Below, one piece after another: positions 43,428 to 53,174 of a stretch of 64,000 bases of DNA. The stretch comes from Jeotgalibacillus soli (GTDB lineage: Bacteria > Bacillota > Bacilli > Bacillales > Jeotgalibacillaceae), in contig NZ_JXRP01000016.1 in the NCBI RefSeq assembly GCF_000829435.1, positions 1-64,000 on the forward strand. The letters run 5' to 3'. The position numbers and the translations under genes were made by a program. Positions within the stretch are counted from its first letter, which is position 1. Every line of letters starts with the position of its first letter. The notes under the pieces are model-generated. The model did no database searches. It was not told where the DNA came from and was given only the letters and a program-made list of their open reading frames with translations.

Positions 43428-43533
43428 ATCTGTTTTTTCCAAAATTCGACAGTAAATGTGGTCGATCTATTCTTGTAATCTGCTACAATAGAATAAAAGG
43501 GAAACCTATACATAAATTCAGGGAGGATATATG

Positions 43534-45264
43534 ATGAGCTACCAAAAAACCTATGAAAATTGGAAGCATTTTGATCGACTTGATGAAGAACTTCAAGCAG
43601 AGCTTCTTGAAATAAAGGATAATGAAATAGCAAAAGAGGACGCATTTTATAAGAATTTAGAATTTGGCACAGGCGGGATGCGTGGAGAAATTGGTGCAGG
43701 GACTAATCGCATGAATCTTTATACTGTAAGAAAAGCTGCAGAAGGGCTAGCACGCTATATTGAAAAACGCGGGGAAGAGGCTAAGAATCGTGGAGTTGTT
43801 CTGGCGTATGATTGTCGCAGAAAATCTCCTGAGTTTGCGATGGAAATTGCTAAAACTTTAGCTTCTCACGGTATTCAAGCGTATGTGTTTGAATCGCTTC
43901 GTCCGACACCTGAGCTGTCATTTGCTGTTCGTAAATTAAATACATATATGGGTGGAATGGTTACAGCAAGTCATAACCCGCCAGAATACAACGGTTTTAA
44001 AGTATATGGGGAAGATGGTGCACAGCTGAATTTAGCCGATGCGGATGCTGTAATTGAAGAAATTAATGCGATTGACAATGAGCTGGAAATCGAGGTAGAT
44101 TCTTTTGGGAATCTCAAATCGTCCGGATTGATCAAAGTGATCGCGGAAGAAGTGGACGAGTCTTATGTTGAACATTTGATTACCGTATCTGAAAAGCCTC
44201 AAATGGCAGCAGAAACGGATTTAAAGGTTGTCTTTTCACCGTTGCACGGTGCTTCCAATGAAATGGTGCAAAGAGGGTTGAAAGCACTTGGCTATCAAAA
44301 CATTCATGTTGTAGCGGAGCAGGAGCTGCCGGATTCAGAATTTACAACGGTTGCCTCGCCAAATCCCGAAGAGCCCGGCGCATTTGAATATGCCATTCGT
44401 GACGGAAAAAAAATCAATGCAGACCTTTTGATTACAGCCGATCCGGACGGTGATCGTCTAGGACTTGCGGTAAAGGACCCTAGTGGTGAGTATACACTTC
44501 TGACAGGGAATCAGACGGGGGCACTCCTTCTTGATTATTTGCTTGCTAGAAAGCAAGAAAAAGGAAGTCTCCCTGAAAACGGACGTGTTTTCAAAACCAT
44601 TGTAACGTCTGAGATTGGACGCAAAATCGCTGAGCATTACGGAATATCAACGGAAGATGTACTGACAGGCTTTAAATTCATTGGCGAGAAAATAAAAGAA
44701 TATGAAACGACAGGTGAATATACCTTCTTATTTGGCTATGAAGAGAGCTATGGTTATTTAGTGAAGGATTTTGCAAGAGATAAAGATGCTGTCCAAGCGG
44801 CCCTTCTTGCGGTGGAAGCTGCCGCTTATCATAAAGCACAAGGGAAAACACTCTATGAAGTTTTACTCGCTCTTTTCGAGCAGCATGGCTACTACAAAGA
44901 AGGGTTAGAATCTTTGACACTAAAAGGAAAAGATGGTGCTGACAAGATTCAGTCAATCCTCCTTTCATTACGTGAAACACCGTTAAAAGAGCTAGCGGGA
45001 TTATCTGTTCATTCTCAGGAAGATTACGGCAGCTTACGTCGTCTTTTTACCTTTGAAGAACGGGAAGAAGAAATCGTTCTGCCTGCTTCAAACGTATTAA
45101 AATATTTCTTGGAGGATGGTTCGTGGGTGTGCATTCGTCCAAGCGGCACAGAGCCAAAGGTGAAATTTTATTTTAGTGTAATTGGTTCAAGCGTTGAAGA
45201 CAGTGAAGAAAAGCTTAACGCGATTAAAGAATCCTTAATGGAAAAGGTGCATGCGTTAGTTTAA
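43534..45264 (+). CDS. pgcA: Alpha-phosphoglucomutase PgcA
   Basis: A 576-residue phosphohexomutase that interconverts glucose-6-phosphate and glucose-1-phosphate, feeding UDP-glucose for glycolipid and teichoic acid synthesis. The phosphoserine loop is [19 protein letters not shown] near 147-165, the metal loop [13 protein letters not shown] near 306-318, the sugar-binding loop [10 protein letters not shown] near 404-413, and the phosphate-binding loop [15 protein letters not shown] near 541-555. GGAGG lies 7 bases before ATG 43534 (ATG 43531 is the alternative). Confidence 0.95.
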   Translation: MSYQKTYENWKHFDRLDEELQAELLEIKDNEIAKEDAFYKNLEFGTGGMRGEIGAGTNRMNLYTVRKAAEGLARYIEKRGEEAKNRGVVLAYDCRRKSPEFAMEIAKTLASHGIQAYVFESLRPTPELSFAVRKLNTYMGGMVTASHNPPEYNGFKVYGEDGAQLNLADADAVIEEINAIDNELEIEVDSFGNLKSSGLIKVIAEEVDESYVEHLITVSEKPQMAAETDLKVVFSPLHGASNEMVQRGLKALGYQNIHVVAEQELPDSEFTTVASPNPEEPGAFEYAIRDGKKINADLLITADPDGDRLGLAVKDPSGEYTLLTGNQTGALLLDYLLARKQEKGSLPENGRVFKTIVTSEIGRKIAEHYGISTEDVLTGFKFIGEKIKEYETTGEYTFLFGYEESYGYLVKDFARDKDAVQAALLAVEAAAYHKAQGKTLYEVLLALFEQHGYYKEGLESLTLKGKDGADKIQSILLSLRETPLKELAGLSVHSQEDYGSLRRLFTFEEREEEIVLPASNVLKYFLEDGSWVCIRPSGTEPKVKFYFSVIGSSVEDSEEKLNAIKESLMEKVHALV

Positions 45265-45279
45265 ACGTTATTCTAAAGA

Positions 45280-45316
45280 AAAGGCAGCGTCCGTCAAGGT
45301 GGATGCTGCCTTTTTT
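45280..45316 (+). terminator. Terminator after pgcA
   Basis: AAGGCAGCGTCC / GGATGCTGCCTT with a wobble pair and six Ts. Confidence 0.92.
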
Positions 45317-45408
45317 CGGTCATAAGTCGTAGTCGATCTACTTCATAAGAGGAATGCAGAGTTATTCAAAACAAAGTATACTAATAGTAAGTAAAGAGAG
45401 GTGCAGTC

Positions 45409-46527
45409 ATGTCAGGCTTCAATGATCCATCTCATGTCATTATTTTAAAAGAAATTGCTGAATTATTGAATGAAGAAACAGAGCTTGAACCGATGCTCAC
45501 GCAGGCACTAAAGAAGTTTCTTGAAGGAACGGACTTTCAAGCAGGGTGGATCTTCTTTATTGGAGAGGATGGAAGGCATTCTTTAATCGCACACGAACAT
45601 CTGCCAGCGGCCCTTCTTAAAAAGGATTGCCATTTTATGAAAGCGGGTGGCTGCTGGTGTGTAAATTGCTATAAAAAAGGGACACTTCGTAAAGCTTCTA
45701 ATATTATTGAGTGCAAGCGTATAGAGGGTGTGATTGGTAAAACGCATGAAGAAACAGAAGGACTTACGCATCATGCAACGGTTCCGCTTCAATCAGGTCC
45801 AGAGCGCTTCGGTTTATTAAATGTAGCGACGCCCGGAAGAACGGAATTTAGTGAGCATGAATTGGCATTGCTTGAATCGGTCGCTTTTCAAATTGGTTCT
45901 GCCATCAAACGAATCCAGCTAACAAAAAAAGAACAGGAAATCGCATTGATGCAAGAACGCAATCGACTGGCCAGAGACTTGCATGATTCTGTTAATCAGC
46001 TGTTATTCTCCATGACGTTAACTGCAAGAGGCGGAGCTGAAATGACTGACTCTGCTGAAGTGAAAGAGACATTTTATGGGCTGCAATCACTGGCTCAAGA
46101 GGCACTGACAGAAATGCGTGCACTTATATGGCAGCTAAAGCCTAGAGGAATGGAAGGCGGAATCACACAAGCAATCAAAGGGTATGGAGATATATTGGGT
46201 TTAAATGTAAAAACGGAAGTGAAAGGTGTACTACGCTTACCATCAAAGGTAGAGGAAACTATTTTTAGAATCGCACAGGAAGCCTTAAATAACTGTAAAA
46301 AACATTCAGATACCGATAAGGTCATTTTTATTATTCGATCTTATAAAGATCGAGTCACTTTTACGATTCGTGATTTTGGCCGCGGGTTTTATGCAGAGCA
46401 TGTTCGTTCTCTCCCTTCAGTTGGAATGATCAGCATGAGGGAGCGAGCGCGATTACTCGGGGGAGATTTCCGAGTGGAGAGTCAACCTGGAGAAGGTACT
46501 GCGATTAACGTAACCTTGCCCTATTAG
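45409..46527 (+). CDS. yhcY: Sensor histidine kinase YhcY (GAF, HisKA_3)
   Basis: A 372-residue cytosolic kinase of the NarL-partner class. A GAF domain (about 20-175) contains several Cys (CHFMKAGGCWCVNCYKKGTLRK and IECKRIEGV), possibly for a metal, FeS or redox signal. A HisKA_3 domain follows with phospho-acceptor His in ERNRLARDLHDSVNQLLFSM near 183-202, then an ATPase domain (RIAQEALNNCKKHSD, VGMISMRERARLLGG). No TM segment. The regulator gene follows after 12 bp. Confidence 0.92.
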   Translation: MSGFNDPSHVIILKEIAELLNEETELEPMLTQALKKFLEGTDFQAGWIFFIGEDGRHSLIAHEHLPAALLKKDCHFMKAGGCWCVNCYKKGTLRKASNIIECKRIEGVIGKTHEETEGLTHHATVPLQSGPERFGLLNVATPGRTEFSEHELALLESVAFQIGSAIKRIQLTKKEQEIALMQERNRLARDLHDSVNQLLFSMTLTARGGAEMTDSAEVKETFYGLQSLAQEALTEMRALIWQLKPRGMEGGITQAIKGYGDILGLNVKTEVKGVLRLPSKVEETIFRIAQEALNNCKKHSDTDKVIFIIRSYKDRVTFTIRDFGRGFYAEHVRSLPSVGMISMRERARLLGGDFRVESQPGEGTAINVTLPY

Positions 46528-46539
46528 GAGGAAGTAAAA

Positions 46540-47181
46540 GTGAGCATTCGATTATTGATTGCAGATGATCATCATGTTGTAAGAAGAGGGCTTGTTTTTT
46601 TTCTGAAGACGCAAAAGGATATTGAAATTGTAGGAGAAGCAAAAAATGGGCAGGAGGCTGTTGATATGGTGAAAAATCTTCAGCCTGATGTTGTGTTGAT
46701 GGATTTGGTGATGCCTGAAATGGATGGCATCCAAGCGACCAGAGAGATTAAACAATGTCTGCCAAAGACAGAAATTATGATGCTTACAAGCTTTTCCGAC
46801 CAGGATCATGTGATTCCAGCGATCGAAGCGGGTGCTGCAGGCTATCAGTTGAAAGACATTGAACCTGATGAACTTGTGGCTTCGATTCGCAAGCTAATGA
46901 ACGGGGAAAATACACTTCATCCGAAAGCAACCAATCATTTATTAACGAGAATTAATAAATCCGAAACATCGCCTCATGAGGTACATCAGCTGACGCGCCG
47001 CGAAAAAGATGTATTGATGGAGCTCACGAAGGGTAAAAGCAATAAAGAAATTGCCAATGCTCTCTATATCACAGAAAAAACAGTGAAAACACATATATCC
47101 AACATCTTTACTAAGCTTGAAGTATCAGACCGAACACAAGCAGCCCTCTACGCAGTAAAACACGGACTCGCATCATCGTAA
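46540..47181 (+). CDS. yhcZ: NarL/FixJ-type response regulator YhcZ
   Basis: A 213-residue response regulator. The receiver has ADDHHVVRRGL, phospho-Asp in DVVLMDLVMPEMDGIQA near residue 55, and QLKDIEPDELV. A LuxR-type helix-turn-helix (about 147-210) has LTRREKDVLMELTKGKSNKEIANALYITEKTVKTHI. GTG start with AGGAGG 7 bases upstream. Paired with YhcY. Its TAA stop codon forms the first bases of an intergenic repeat that begins right there. Confidence 0.93.
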   Translation: MSIRLLIADDHHVVRRGLVFFLKTQKDIEIVGEAKNGQEAVDMVKNLQPDVVLMDLVMPEMDGIQATREIKQCLPKTEIMMLTSFSDQDHVIPAIEAGAAGYQLKDIEPDELVASIRKLMNGENTLHPKATNHLLTRINKSETSPHEVHQLTRREKDVLMELTKGKSNKEIANALYITEKTVKTHISNIFTKLEVSDRTQAALYAVKHGLASS

Positions 47182-47478
47182 AAGCGGAGAGCGCCTGTTT
47201 ATCGGTGACAAGCATAAGACAAGCGCTGACAGAAGGCGTTTTTTTGCCTTCAGAAGCGACTGGCTTATGACCTCGAGCCGATGGTGCTCGGAGCTGGATA
47301 AAATAAAAGCGGAGAGCGGCTTGCCCAGACCCGACAAGCATAAGGCGCACAGCCTAAGTTGGCGCTCTTTGCCAGCATAGGCAGTGAGACTTATGACCTC
47401 GAGGGTCTAGCCGCCGAAGCTGGATAGAGTAAAAGCGGAGAGCGCCTGTTTATCGGTGACAAGCATAAGACAAGCGCA
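47180..47478 (+). repeat. Intergenic repeat family A (three tandem copies)
   Basis: Copies start at 47180, 47305 and 47431 with AAAAGCGGAGAGCG, contain GACAAGCATAAG and CTTATGACCTCGAG, and the first two end GAGCTGGATA or GAAGCTGGATA. The first 46 bases of copies 1 and 3 are identical. Copy 3 is cut short after CAAGCGC. Inner complementary parts allow a cruciform or RNA hairpin. A related copy lies at 30126-30245. Confidence 0.85.
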
Positions 47479-47509
47479 GTTGGATCGATAACGATCCGGC
47501 TGCGTCTCC

Positions 47510-48187
47510 TTATCCCCCATAAAAAAGATGAAACCCAACAAGCATAACACCTACATCCGCTAAAATATGCACAATCCAAGAGGCATAAATATGCCGGTGA
47601 TTGCGGTTCAGCTCATTTAAAATGACTCCTACAGTGAAGAGTGAGACTAAGCAAAGAACAAGAATTGTCCAATCAAACCAGGATAAAAATACAGCCAAAT
47701 GATAAAAGGCAAACAAACTGGCTGAAAGAATGCTTGCCGGCCAATGTCCTACGTAGGAAATAAGCTTAATATGCAAAAAACCCCGAAAGAACCATTCTTC
47801 TAAAAAAGAATTCACAAATGTAATGTAAAGAGCGACAAACGGAAATATCCTCGCAGATATTCCTAGCCGTTCTACAGTATCCTCCATAACAATAGACCAG
47901 TTGATCTTAAATCCAATTAAGTAATAAGAAGTCAAAATAATTGCTATGCAGCTTACACCAATAATAACGGCCGCGAGTTTTTTCATTGGATGAATGGGAT
48001 GCCAACGAAGAAGCTGCCAAACGTCATGGGAAGTAAATAGACGTATAAAAATCAACGGAATCACAAAAAATAAGCTAATTTTGATCAATGTTTTATGTAA
48101 ATAGGAAACAGCAAGCCATTGCTCTGTAACAATTAAAAACAAAATGGAGAGGAGAGCGAAAAGATAAACAACCAAAGTTAGCTTCAA
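47510..48187 (-). CDS. CPBP-family intramembrane metalloprotease
   Basis: A 225-residue membrane protein of the CAAX protease/bacteriocin-processing (CPBP, Abi) family with about seven hydrophobic segments. Catalytic motifs are EEWFFRGFL near residues 126-134, FAFYHLAVFLSW near 159-170 and a final His in IVHILADVGVMLVG. Members process prenylated or signal peptides or confer bacteriocin immunity; the substrate here is unknown. GGGGGA precedes the ATG. Its sigma-A promoter is embedded in a 42-bp palindrome, indicating repressor control. Confidence 0.88.
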   Translation of the reverse strand: MKLTLVVYLFALLSILFLIVTEQWLAVSYLHKTLIKISLFFVIPLIFIRLFTSHDVWQLLRWHPIHPMKKLAAVIIGVSCIAIILTSYYLIGFKINWSIVMEDTVERLGISARIFPFVALYITFVNSFLEEWFFRGFLHIKLISYVGHWPASILSASLFAFYHLAVFLSWFDWTILVLCLVSLFTVGVILNELNRNHRHIYASWIVHILADVGVMLVGFHLFYGG

Positions 48188-48207
48188 AATGAATCCCCCA
48201 TGTTAAT

Positions 48208-48249
48208 AAGAGTTTATTTTAGTGTAATTTTACACTAAAATAAACTCTT
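48208..48249. promoter_or_regulatory. 42-bp perfect palindrome over the CPBP promoter
   Basis: Two 20-base perfect arms (each containing TTTATTTTAGTGTAA or its complement) with a 2-base centre. It covers the spacer and -10 of the promoter at 48227-48254 and the start point. It is not a terminator (no T-run in the proper place). The TTTAGTGTAA / TTACACTAAA core fits a dimeric or tetrameric repressor site. Confidence 0.85.
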
Positions 48250-48254
48250 GTCAA
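48227..48254 (-). promoter_or_regulatory. Sigma-A promoter of the CPBP gene
   Basis: On the minus strand TTGACA (48254-48249), 16-bp spacer, TAAAAT (48232-48227). The start would be near 48220, 33 bases before the ATG. Confidence 0.75.
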
Positions 48255-48281
48255 TAGATGGGAAGTAATGATTGAAACGCT

Positions 48282-48518
48282 CTAAAGAATTTTTTCTGTA
48301 AAGGTATGGCTTGTAGTCATGCCATATTCTGCATAGCGAAAGAGCTCCAAATAGTCGTAGGCTGTTTTTTCCTGCTCTTGAGGAAAGTGAATTCCTTTTA
48401 ATAAGCGTTTAATCTTTTTAGACAACAATTCATCCTTAGTGCGAACCATCAGTATTAGCAGGTCATCCCATCCATGTCTATACAAGTACAGCAGTGTCCG
48501 TTCATAATCATTTTTCAT
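48282..48518 (-). CDS. yhdB: YhdB-like small protein
   Basis: A 78-residue soluble protein (NDYERTLLYLYRHGWDDLLIL then MVRTKDELLSKKIKRLLKGIHF) with features and position matching Bacillus YhdB (about 80 residues), located beyond yhcYZ as in B. subtilis. Function unknown. AAGGAGG lies 7 bases before the ATG. Assignment rests on remembered resemblance and gene order. Confidence 0.65.
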   Translation of the reverse strand: MKNDYERTLLYLYRHGWDDLLILMVRTKDELLSKKIKRLLKGIHFPQEQEKTAYDYLELFRYAEYGMTTSHTFTEKIL

Positions 48519-48697
48519 TTTTTTCCTCCTTCCACTAGAGGCTATAACTAGTATGTGCGAAAAACATTCTTCGTGTTCAAGGGAAATGTTGCAAGAGAGT
48601 TTGGTGAGCAGTTTCCTTTTGTAACAAACAAAACCAACGTATAATAAATAGGCAATATACTCATTTTATTGGGTAAGCATTAAAGGAGGAGTTCAAC

Positions 48698-49828
48698 ATG
48701 ACTACTGCAGAAAACAGAACATTTTTACAACCATTCACCTTTTAAAATGGAGTAGAACTAAAAAACAGAGTTATAATGGCACCAATGACAAACTTTGCAT
48801 CAAAAGATAACGGAGAGGTTTCTCAAGATGAACTTAATTACTACCGAGAGCGTGCAGGCGGCGTTGGTGCAGTAATTACAGCTTGTGCAAATGTTACAGC
48901 TGACGGTAAAGGATTTGCAGGAGAAATCGGTGTACATCGAGATGATTTAGTCCCTGGCTTAACTAAGCTTGCCCAAACCATTAAGGGAGAGGGAGCAAAA
49001 GCGATCTTGCAGATTTTTCATGGTGGAAGAATGGCACCTCCTGAATTGCTGCCTGATGGACAAACCGTCAGTGCGAGTGCTGTTGCACCTGAACGAGAAG
49101 GTTCAATGACGCCAAGAGAACTTAGTGATACAGAGATAGAAGAAGTGATCAAAGCATTTGGTGATGCGACAAGACGTGCGATTGAAGCAGGCTTTGATGG
49201 TGTGGAAATTCATGGTGCAAACACATATCTTATCCAGCAGTTCTTCTCCCCGCATTCTAACCGTCGTGAAGACAAATGGGGTGGATCGCTTGAAAAACGG
49301 ATGACATTTCCACTAGCAGTTGTTGCTGAAGTATTAAAAGCAGCAGAAAAAGCTGATCCATCTTTTATAGTTGGATACCGTATTTCTCCAGAAGAAAGAG
49401 AGAACCCTGGAATCACGATGGATGACACGCTAGCTCTTGTGGACCGTCTTGCTAATGAGGAACTTGATTATCTGCATGCATCTGTTCAGGATTTCTATGC
49501 TGGTTCTATGCGTAACGAAGATGATAAAGCTTCACGCGTCCAATTAATTCAAAATCGTGTTGGTGAACAAATTCCTGTTATTGGAGTAGGTTCTCTTCAT
49601 ACGCCTGAAGATGTAGAAAAAGCAATGGAAGGCGGTATACCATTAATTGCTCTTGGAAGAGAACTCATTATGGAACCACAATGGGTTGAAAAAGTTAGAG
49701 ATGGCAGAGCAATTCGTATTGAGATATCAGCGGATGACCGTGAAGAGCTAGTTATACCAGAAGCCCTTTGGAACGCTATTATCAACACACCGGGCTGGTT
49801 CCCAGTAAAAGAAAACGCGAAAAAATAA
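48698..49828 (+). pseudogene. Old Yellow Enzyme-family oxidoreductase with early TAA
   Basis: An NADH:flavin oxidoreductase (YqiG-like, TIM barrel with FMN). The proper start is ATG 48698 with AAGGAGGA 7 bases upstream and the usual N-terminus FLQPFTF-NGVELKNRVIMAPMTNF, but codon 16 (48743-48745) is TAA where relatives have Lys. The rest (to 49828) is intact: LQIFHGGRMAPPE, FDGVEIHGANTYLIQQFFSPHSNRREDKWGG and IPVIGVGSLHTPEDVEKAME. A restart at ATG 48776 would lose 26 residues including part of the FMN-site strand, and has no ribosome binding site. Probably inactive, or readthrough is needed. Confidence 0.85.
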
Positions 49829-50035
49829 TGCAACTTGCTCTTAAGGAACTAATGTATCTTGCTTGAGTTTAATTTGTTGAAAAAGCAGTAGGAGAAAGTG
49901 ATCCTTAATTGTATGGTTTAACGTTTGAATAGTGCAACTAACATTTAGAACGTATCGACCCATGGTAGATACGATCAATCAATTTCCACAAGTTTTGAGA
50001 AAAGGCTAAAATACTTATTTTTTCCATTATAAACA

Positions 50036-50077
50036 GAAAACAGGGTGTCGAAATTTACTCGACACCCTGTTTTTTAG
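50036..50077. terminator. Terminator next to the PepSY gene
   Basis: AAAACAGGGTGTCGA / TCGACACCCTGTTTT stem with A- and T-runs; usable in both directions. Confidence 0.9.
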
Positions 50078-50087
50078 ATGTAATAGA

Positions 50088-50678
50088 TTAGTCACGGTCG
50101 TGATCGACTTCAAGTATATCTCCTGTGTGAGCATCGATTTCAATATCCGCTTCACCATCTGTTGTTTTAATTTCAATTTCATACTTGATACGGCCATCAT
50201 CCTCATCGAGTTCTACTCTAACAACAGTACCAGGAGCTGCTTTAAGAGCAATCGAGATCGCTTCGTCTTGGGTGATAACATCATCAGTTAAAGCATTTTC
50301 TCCTGTTTGCTTGTCATCATCGTCATCATCACGTTCTTCTTTTACTTTAAGGAATTCACCCGTGTACGCATCTAAGTCAATATCATATTCGATCCCATCA
50401 TTTTCAATATCAATGTCATAAACTTGAACACGATTTTCTCTTTCAAGCTCAATGCTTTCAACATATCCACCGTATTTTGCAACTGCGATTTCTTTTGCCT
50501 CTTCAATCGATAACATTTCCTTTTGTGTTTCACCCACGGTCTGTGATGTAATGGATGCTACCTCACTTTTTGACTGAAGACTTACTGATTCAAAGCCATT
50601 TGTCATTGCTCCTGCTCCAATTGCTCCGCCAAGTATGACTGCGCTCACCAGGGTGCCTGTGATCATTTTTCTTTTCAT
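50088..50678 (-). CDS. Secreted PepSY-domain protein
   Basis: A 196-residue exported protein: signal sequence (MKRKMITGTLVSAVILGGAIGAGA), then two PepSY repeats (about 55-113 and 130-195). They run SIEEAKEIAVAKYGGYVESIEL, YDIDLDAYTGEFLKV and DEAISIALKAAPGTVVRVELD, YEIEIKTTDGEADIEID, separated by an acidic linker (DDDDDK). PepSY domains are thought to inhibit or modulate extracellular peptidases or bind metals. AAGGAGG precedes the ATG. The first repeat has a KEERDDDDD calcium-like acidic stretch. Single gene. Confidence 0.88.
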   Translation of the reverse strand: MKRKMITGTLVSAVILGGAIGAGAMTNGFESVSLQSKSEVASITSQTVGETQKEMLSIEEAKEIAVAKYGGYVESIELERENRVQVYDIDIENDGIEYDIDLDAYTGEFLKVKEERDDDDDDKQTGENALTDDVITQDEAISIALKAAPGTVVRVELDEDDGRIKYEIEIKTTDGEADIEIDAHTGDILEVDHDRD

Positions 50679-50856
50679 TGTTGTTGCCTCCTTGTAAATA
50701 TTCTATTTCTTATTGATTTTATTTTATCCTTCAAAGATGAGAAAAAAAGAAAAGGAACATTAGAATTCAATGAGAATCAAAAGTGAATCCATTAATAACG
50801 AATCATGATTCCCCTTTATTTTCATATACTTGATAGAGAAGAAAGGATGTGAGAGC

Positions 50857-52263
50857 GTGAGTGATAAGGATTTAATGAAAGCAATTGAGGAGATTACGGA
50901 AATTGCAAAGGGGTTTGGGCTTGATTTTTTTCCAATGAGATATGAAATTTGTCCGGCTTCAATTATATATACATTCGGTGCTTATGGAATGCCGACACGA
51001 TTTTCTCATTGGAGCTTTGGAAAACAGTACCATCGCATGAAGCTTCAGTATGACCTAGGTTTAAGCAAAATCTATGAACTTGTCATTAATTCAAATCCTT
51101 GCTACGCCTTCCTGCTGGATTCAAATTCATTGATTCAAAATAAGCTGATTGTTGCACATGTGCTTGCTCACTGTGATTTTTTCAAAAACAACATACGGTT
51201 CGCGCAAACAAAGAGAGATATGGTTAACAGCATGACGGCCACTGCTGAGAGAATACGAGCCTATGAGATGGAATTCGGAAAACGTGAAGTTGAGGAATTT
51301 CTTGATGCTGTACTTTCTATTGAAGAGCATGTTGATCCTTCTTTAATGAAGTCCAGCTTTGATTGGACAGCAGATGAATGGGAAACAGAAGAAATTGAAA
51401 AGAAAACTTCTCCATATGACGACTTATGGTCACTAGATGATCCAAAGAAGCCAGCACAACGCCAGCGTGCAAGAAAAAAACCAATTCCTCCTGCACCTGA
51501 AAAGGATTTGATGTTATTTATTCAACAATATAGTCGTGAACTTGGAGAGTGGCAGCGTGATATCATGACCATGGTGAGGGAAGAGATGCTCTATTTTTGG
51601 CCGCAGCTAGAGACGAAAATTATGAACGAAGGCTGGGCTTCGTACTGGCATCAAAAAATTGTCAGAGAGCTTGATTTAACGAGTGGAGAAGCGATTGAGT
51701 TTGCTAAGCTCAATGCGAATGTTGTACAACCATCCAAAACAACCATTAATCCGTATTATTTGGGTATCAAGCTGTTTGAGCATATTGAGGAACGATGGAA
51801 CAACCCTGATGAGGAGATGGTAAAAAGAGGGATCAAACCAAATAGCGGCTTAGAAAAAATCTTTGAAGTAAGAGAAATGGAGTCCGATCAGTCATTTATT
51901 CGAAACTATTTAACAAAGGACTTTGTAGAGCAAGAAGACATGTTTCTGTTTCAGCGTACCGGCCGAGATTACCGGATTGTGGATAAAGACTGGGAAAAGG
52001 TTAGAGATGAGCTTGTTGCTTCCAGAGTAAACGGGGGATTTCCATACATTGTTGTAGAAGACGGTGACTATTTAAAAAACGGTGAGCTTTATCTTGTTCA
52101 TAAATATGAAGGAACGGAGCTGGATCTTGAATACTTAGAACGAGTCATTCCACATGTTTATTATCTATGGGGACGTACGGTTCATCTTCAGACCGTTGTT
52201 GAAGAAAAGGGAGTTTGTTTTATTTATAATGGACGATCCATGCAAAGGAAGCATTTACAGTGA
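50857..52263 (+). CDS. spoVR: Stage V sporulation protein R
   Basis: A 468-residue cytosolic protein, the same length as B. subtilis SpoVR, needed for normal spore cortex formation. The family N-terminus is highly conserved: [37 protein letters not shown] near residues 21-57 and [17 protein letters not shown] near 101-117, with [13 protein letters not shown] near 267. GTG 50857 with AAAGGATGTG upstream is chosen because it gives the expected length; a TTG at 50830 is also in frame. CATATACT at 50823 resembles a sigma-E -10. It completes the PrkA-YhbH-SpoVR set. Confidence 0.94.
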   Translation: MSDKDLMKAIEEITEIAKGFGLDFFPMRYEICPASIIYTFGAYGMPTRFSHWSFGKQYHRMKLQYDLGLSKIYELVINSNPCYAFLLDSNSLIQNKLIVAHVLAHCDFFKNNIRFAQTKRDMVNSMTATAERIRAYEMEFGKREVEEFLDAVLSIEEHVDPSLMKSSFDWTADEWETEEIEKKTSPYDDLWSLDDPKKPAQRQRARKKPIPPAPEKDLMLFIQQYSRELGEWQRDIMTMVREEMLYFWPQLETKIMNEGWASYWHQKIVRELDLTSGEAIEFAKLNANVVQPSKTTINPYYLGIKLFEHIEERWNNPDEEMVKRGIKPNSGLEKIFEVREMESDQSFIRNYLTKDFVEQEDMFLFQRTGRDYRIVDKDWEKVRDELVASRVNGGFPYIVVEDGDYLKNGELYLVHKYEGTELDLEYLERVIPHVYYLWGRTVHLQTVVEEKGVCFIYNGRSMQRKHLQ

Positions 52264-52477
52264 AAAATTGTGAACGGAGACAGCCGCTGTCATCCGTTCT
52301 TTTTGTCATTTCTATTACAATGGAGCAATTCAGTAAGGACGTGAGCACATTAGTTGATCGGTAATAGAATTTGCGGTAAGATATATCTCGTATTCAAGAT
52401 TATTGAATTGTTATATTCGAATTATTAATAATTTGAATATATTTTCACAAATTGCAATAAAAGGGAGAGTTTCATTC

Positions 52478-53116
52478 ATGAAAGTTTTAGTAGTAAAAGC
52501 AAACAATCGTCCGGCTGATCAAGCTGTGTCTACTCGCATGCACGATCTATTTGTAGAGGAGCTTCAAAAAAATACCGAAATTACAATCGATTCAGTTGAT
52601 TTATTTGCTGAAGAGCTTCCATATATCGGACAAGACTTCTTAACAGCACAATTCAAAACTGCTCAAAGTGAGCCGCTTACAGAAGCGGAAGATAAAGTAC
52701 TAACAATTGCTAATGGTCACCTTGACCGTTTCAAAGCGGCAGACGTAGTGGTATTTGCATTCCCGCTGTGGAACTTCTCTGTACCAGCAGTACTTCACAC
52801 ATATGTTGACTACTTATTCCGTGCAGGAGATACATTCAGATACACTGCAGAAGGTGTTCAAGGTCTTATGGGAGACAAAAAAGCAATCATCTTGAATGCA
52901 CGTGGCGGCGTCTACTCAGCTCCTGCTATGCAATCACTTGAAATGAGCGCAAACTACATCCAAAATGCACTTGGTTTCTTCGGAATTCAAGATCAAACGG
53001 CTGTAATTATTGAAGGTCACAATCAATATCCTGACCGCGCTGAAGAAATTAAACAAGCTGGTTTTGACAAAGTTGTTGAAGCCGCAAAAGATCTTTCTGC
53101 AGTAGCAGCTAGATAA
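52478..53116 (+). CDS. azoR: FMN-dependent NADH-azoreductase
   Basis: A 212-residue flavodoxin-like quinone/azo reductase, matching Bacillus AzoR proteins (208-211 residues). It has VLVVKANNRPADQAVSTRMHDLF at the N-terminus, FAFPLWNFSVPAVLHTYVDYLFRAG near 92-116, and the FMN loop NARGGVYSAP near 141-150. ATG 52478 follows AAGGGAGAG by 8 bases; the ORF is open upstream but without a site. It reduces quinones and azo dyes with NADH and protects against thiol-specific stress. Single gene with a strong terminator. Confidence 0.93.
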   Translation: MKVLVVKANNRPADQAVSTRMHDLFVEELQKNTEITIDSVDLFAEELPYIGQDFLTAQFKTAQSEPLTEAEDKVLTIANGHLDRFKAADVVVFAFPLWNFSVPAVLHTYVDYLFRAGDTFRYTAEGVQGLMGDKKAIILNARGGVYSAPAMQSLEMSANYIQNALGFFGIQDQTAVIIEGHNQYPDRAEEIKQAGFDKVVEAAKDLSAVAAR

Positions 53117-53128
53117 TTAAATTGAAAT

Positions 53129-53168
53129 GAAAAAGCATCTCCCCGCTACAAGCGGGGAGATGCTTTTT
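53129..53168 (+). terminator. Terminator after azoR
   Basis: AAAAAGCATCTCCCCGCT / AGCGGGGAGATGCTTTTT with a 3-base loop. Confidence 0.95.
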
Positions 53169-53174
53169 CTTATT

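Noticed and set aside
42749-43645. Long minus-strand open frame opposite yhcX
   Set aside because: Yhcx on the plus strand has full domain support, a ribosome binding site and terminator; the antisense frame has none.
47180-47478. CRISPR array or coding region in the tandem repeats
   Set aside because: Repeat units of about 120 bp with variable internal parts and only three copies; no cas genes and no long ORF with a start site.
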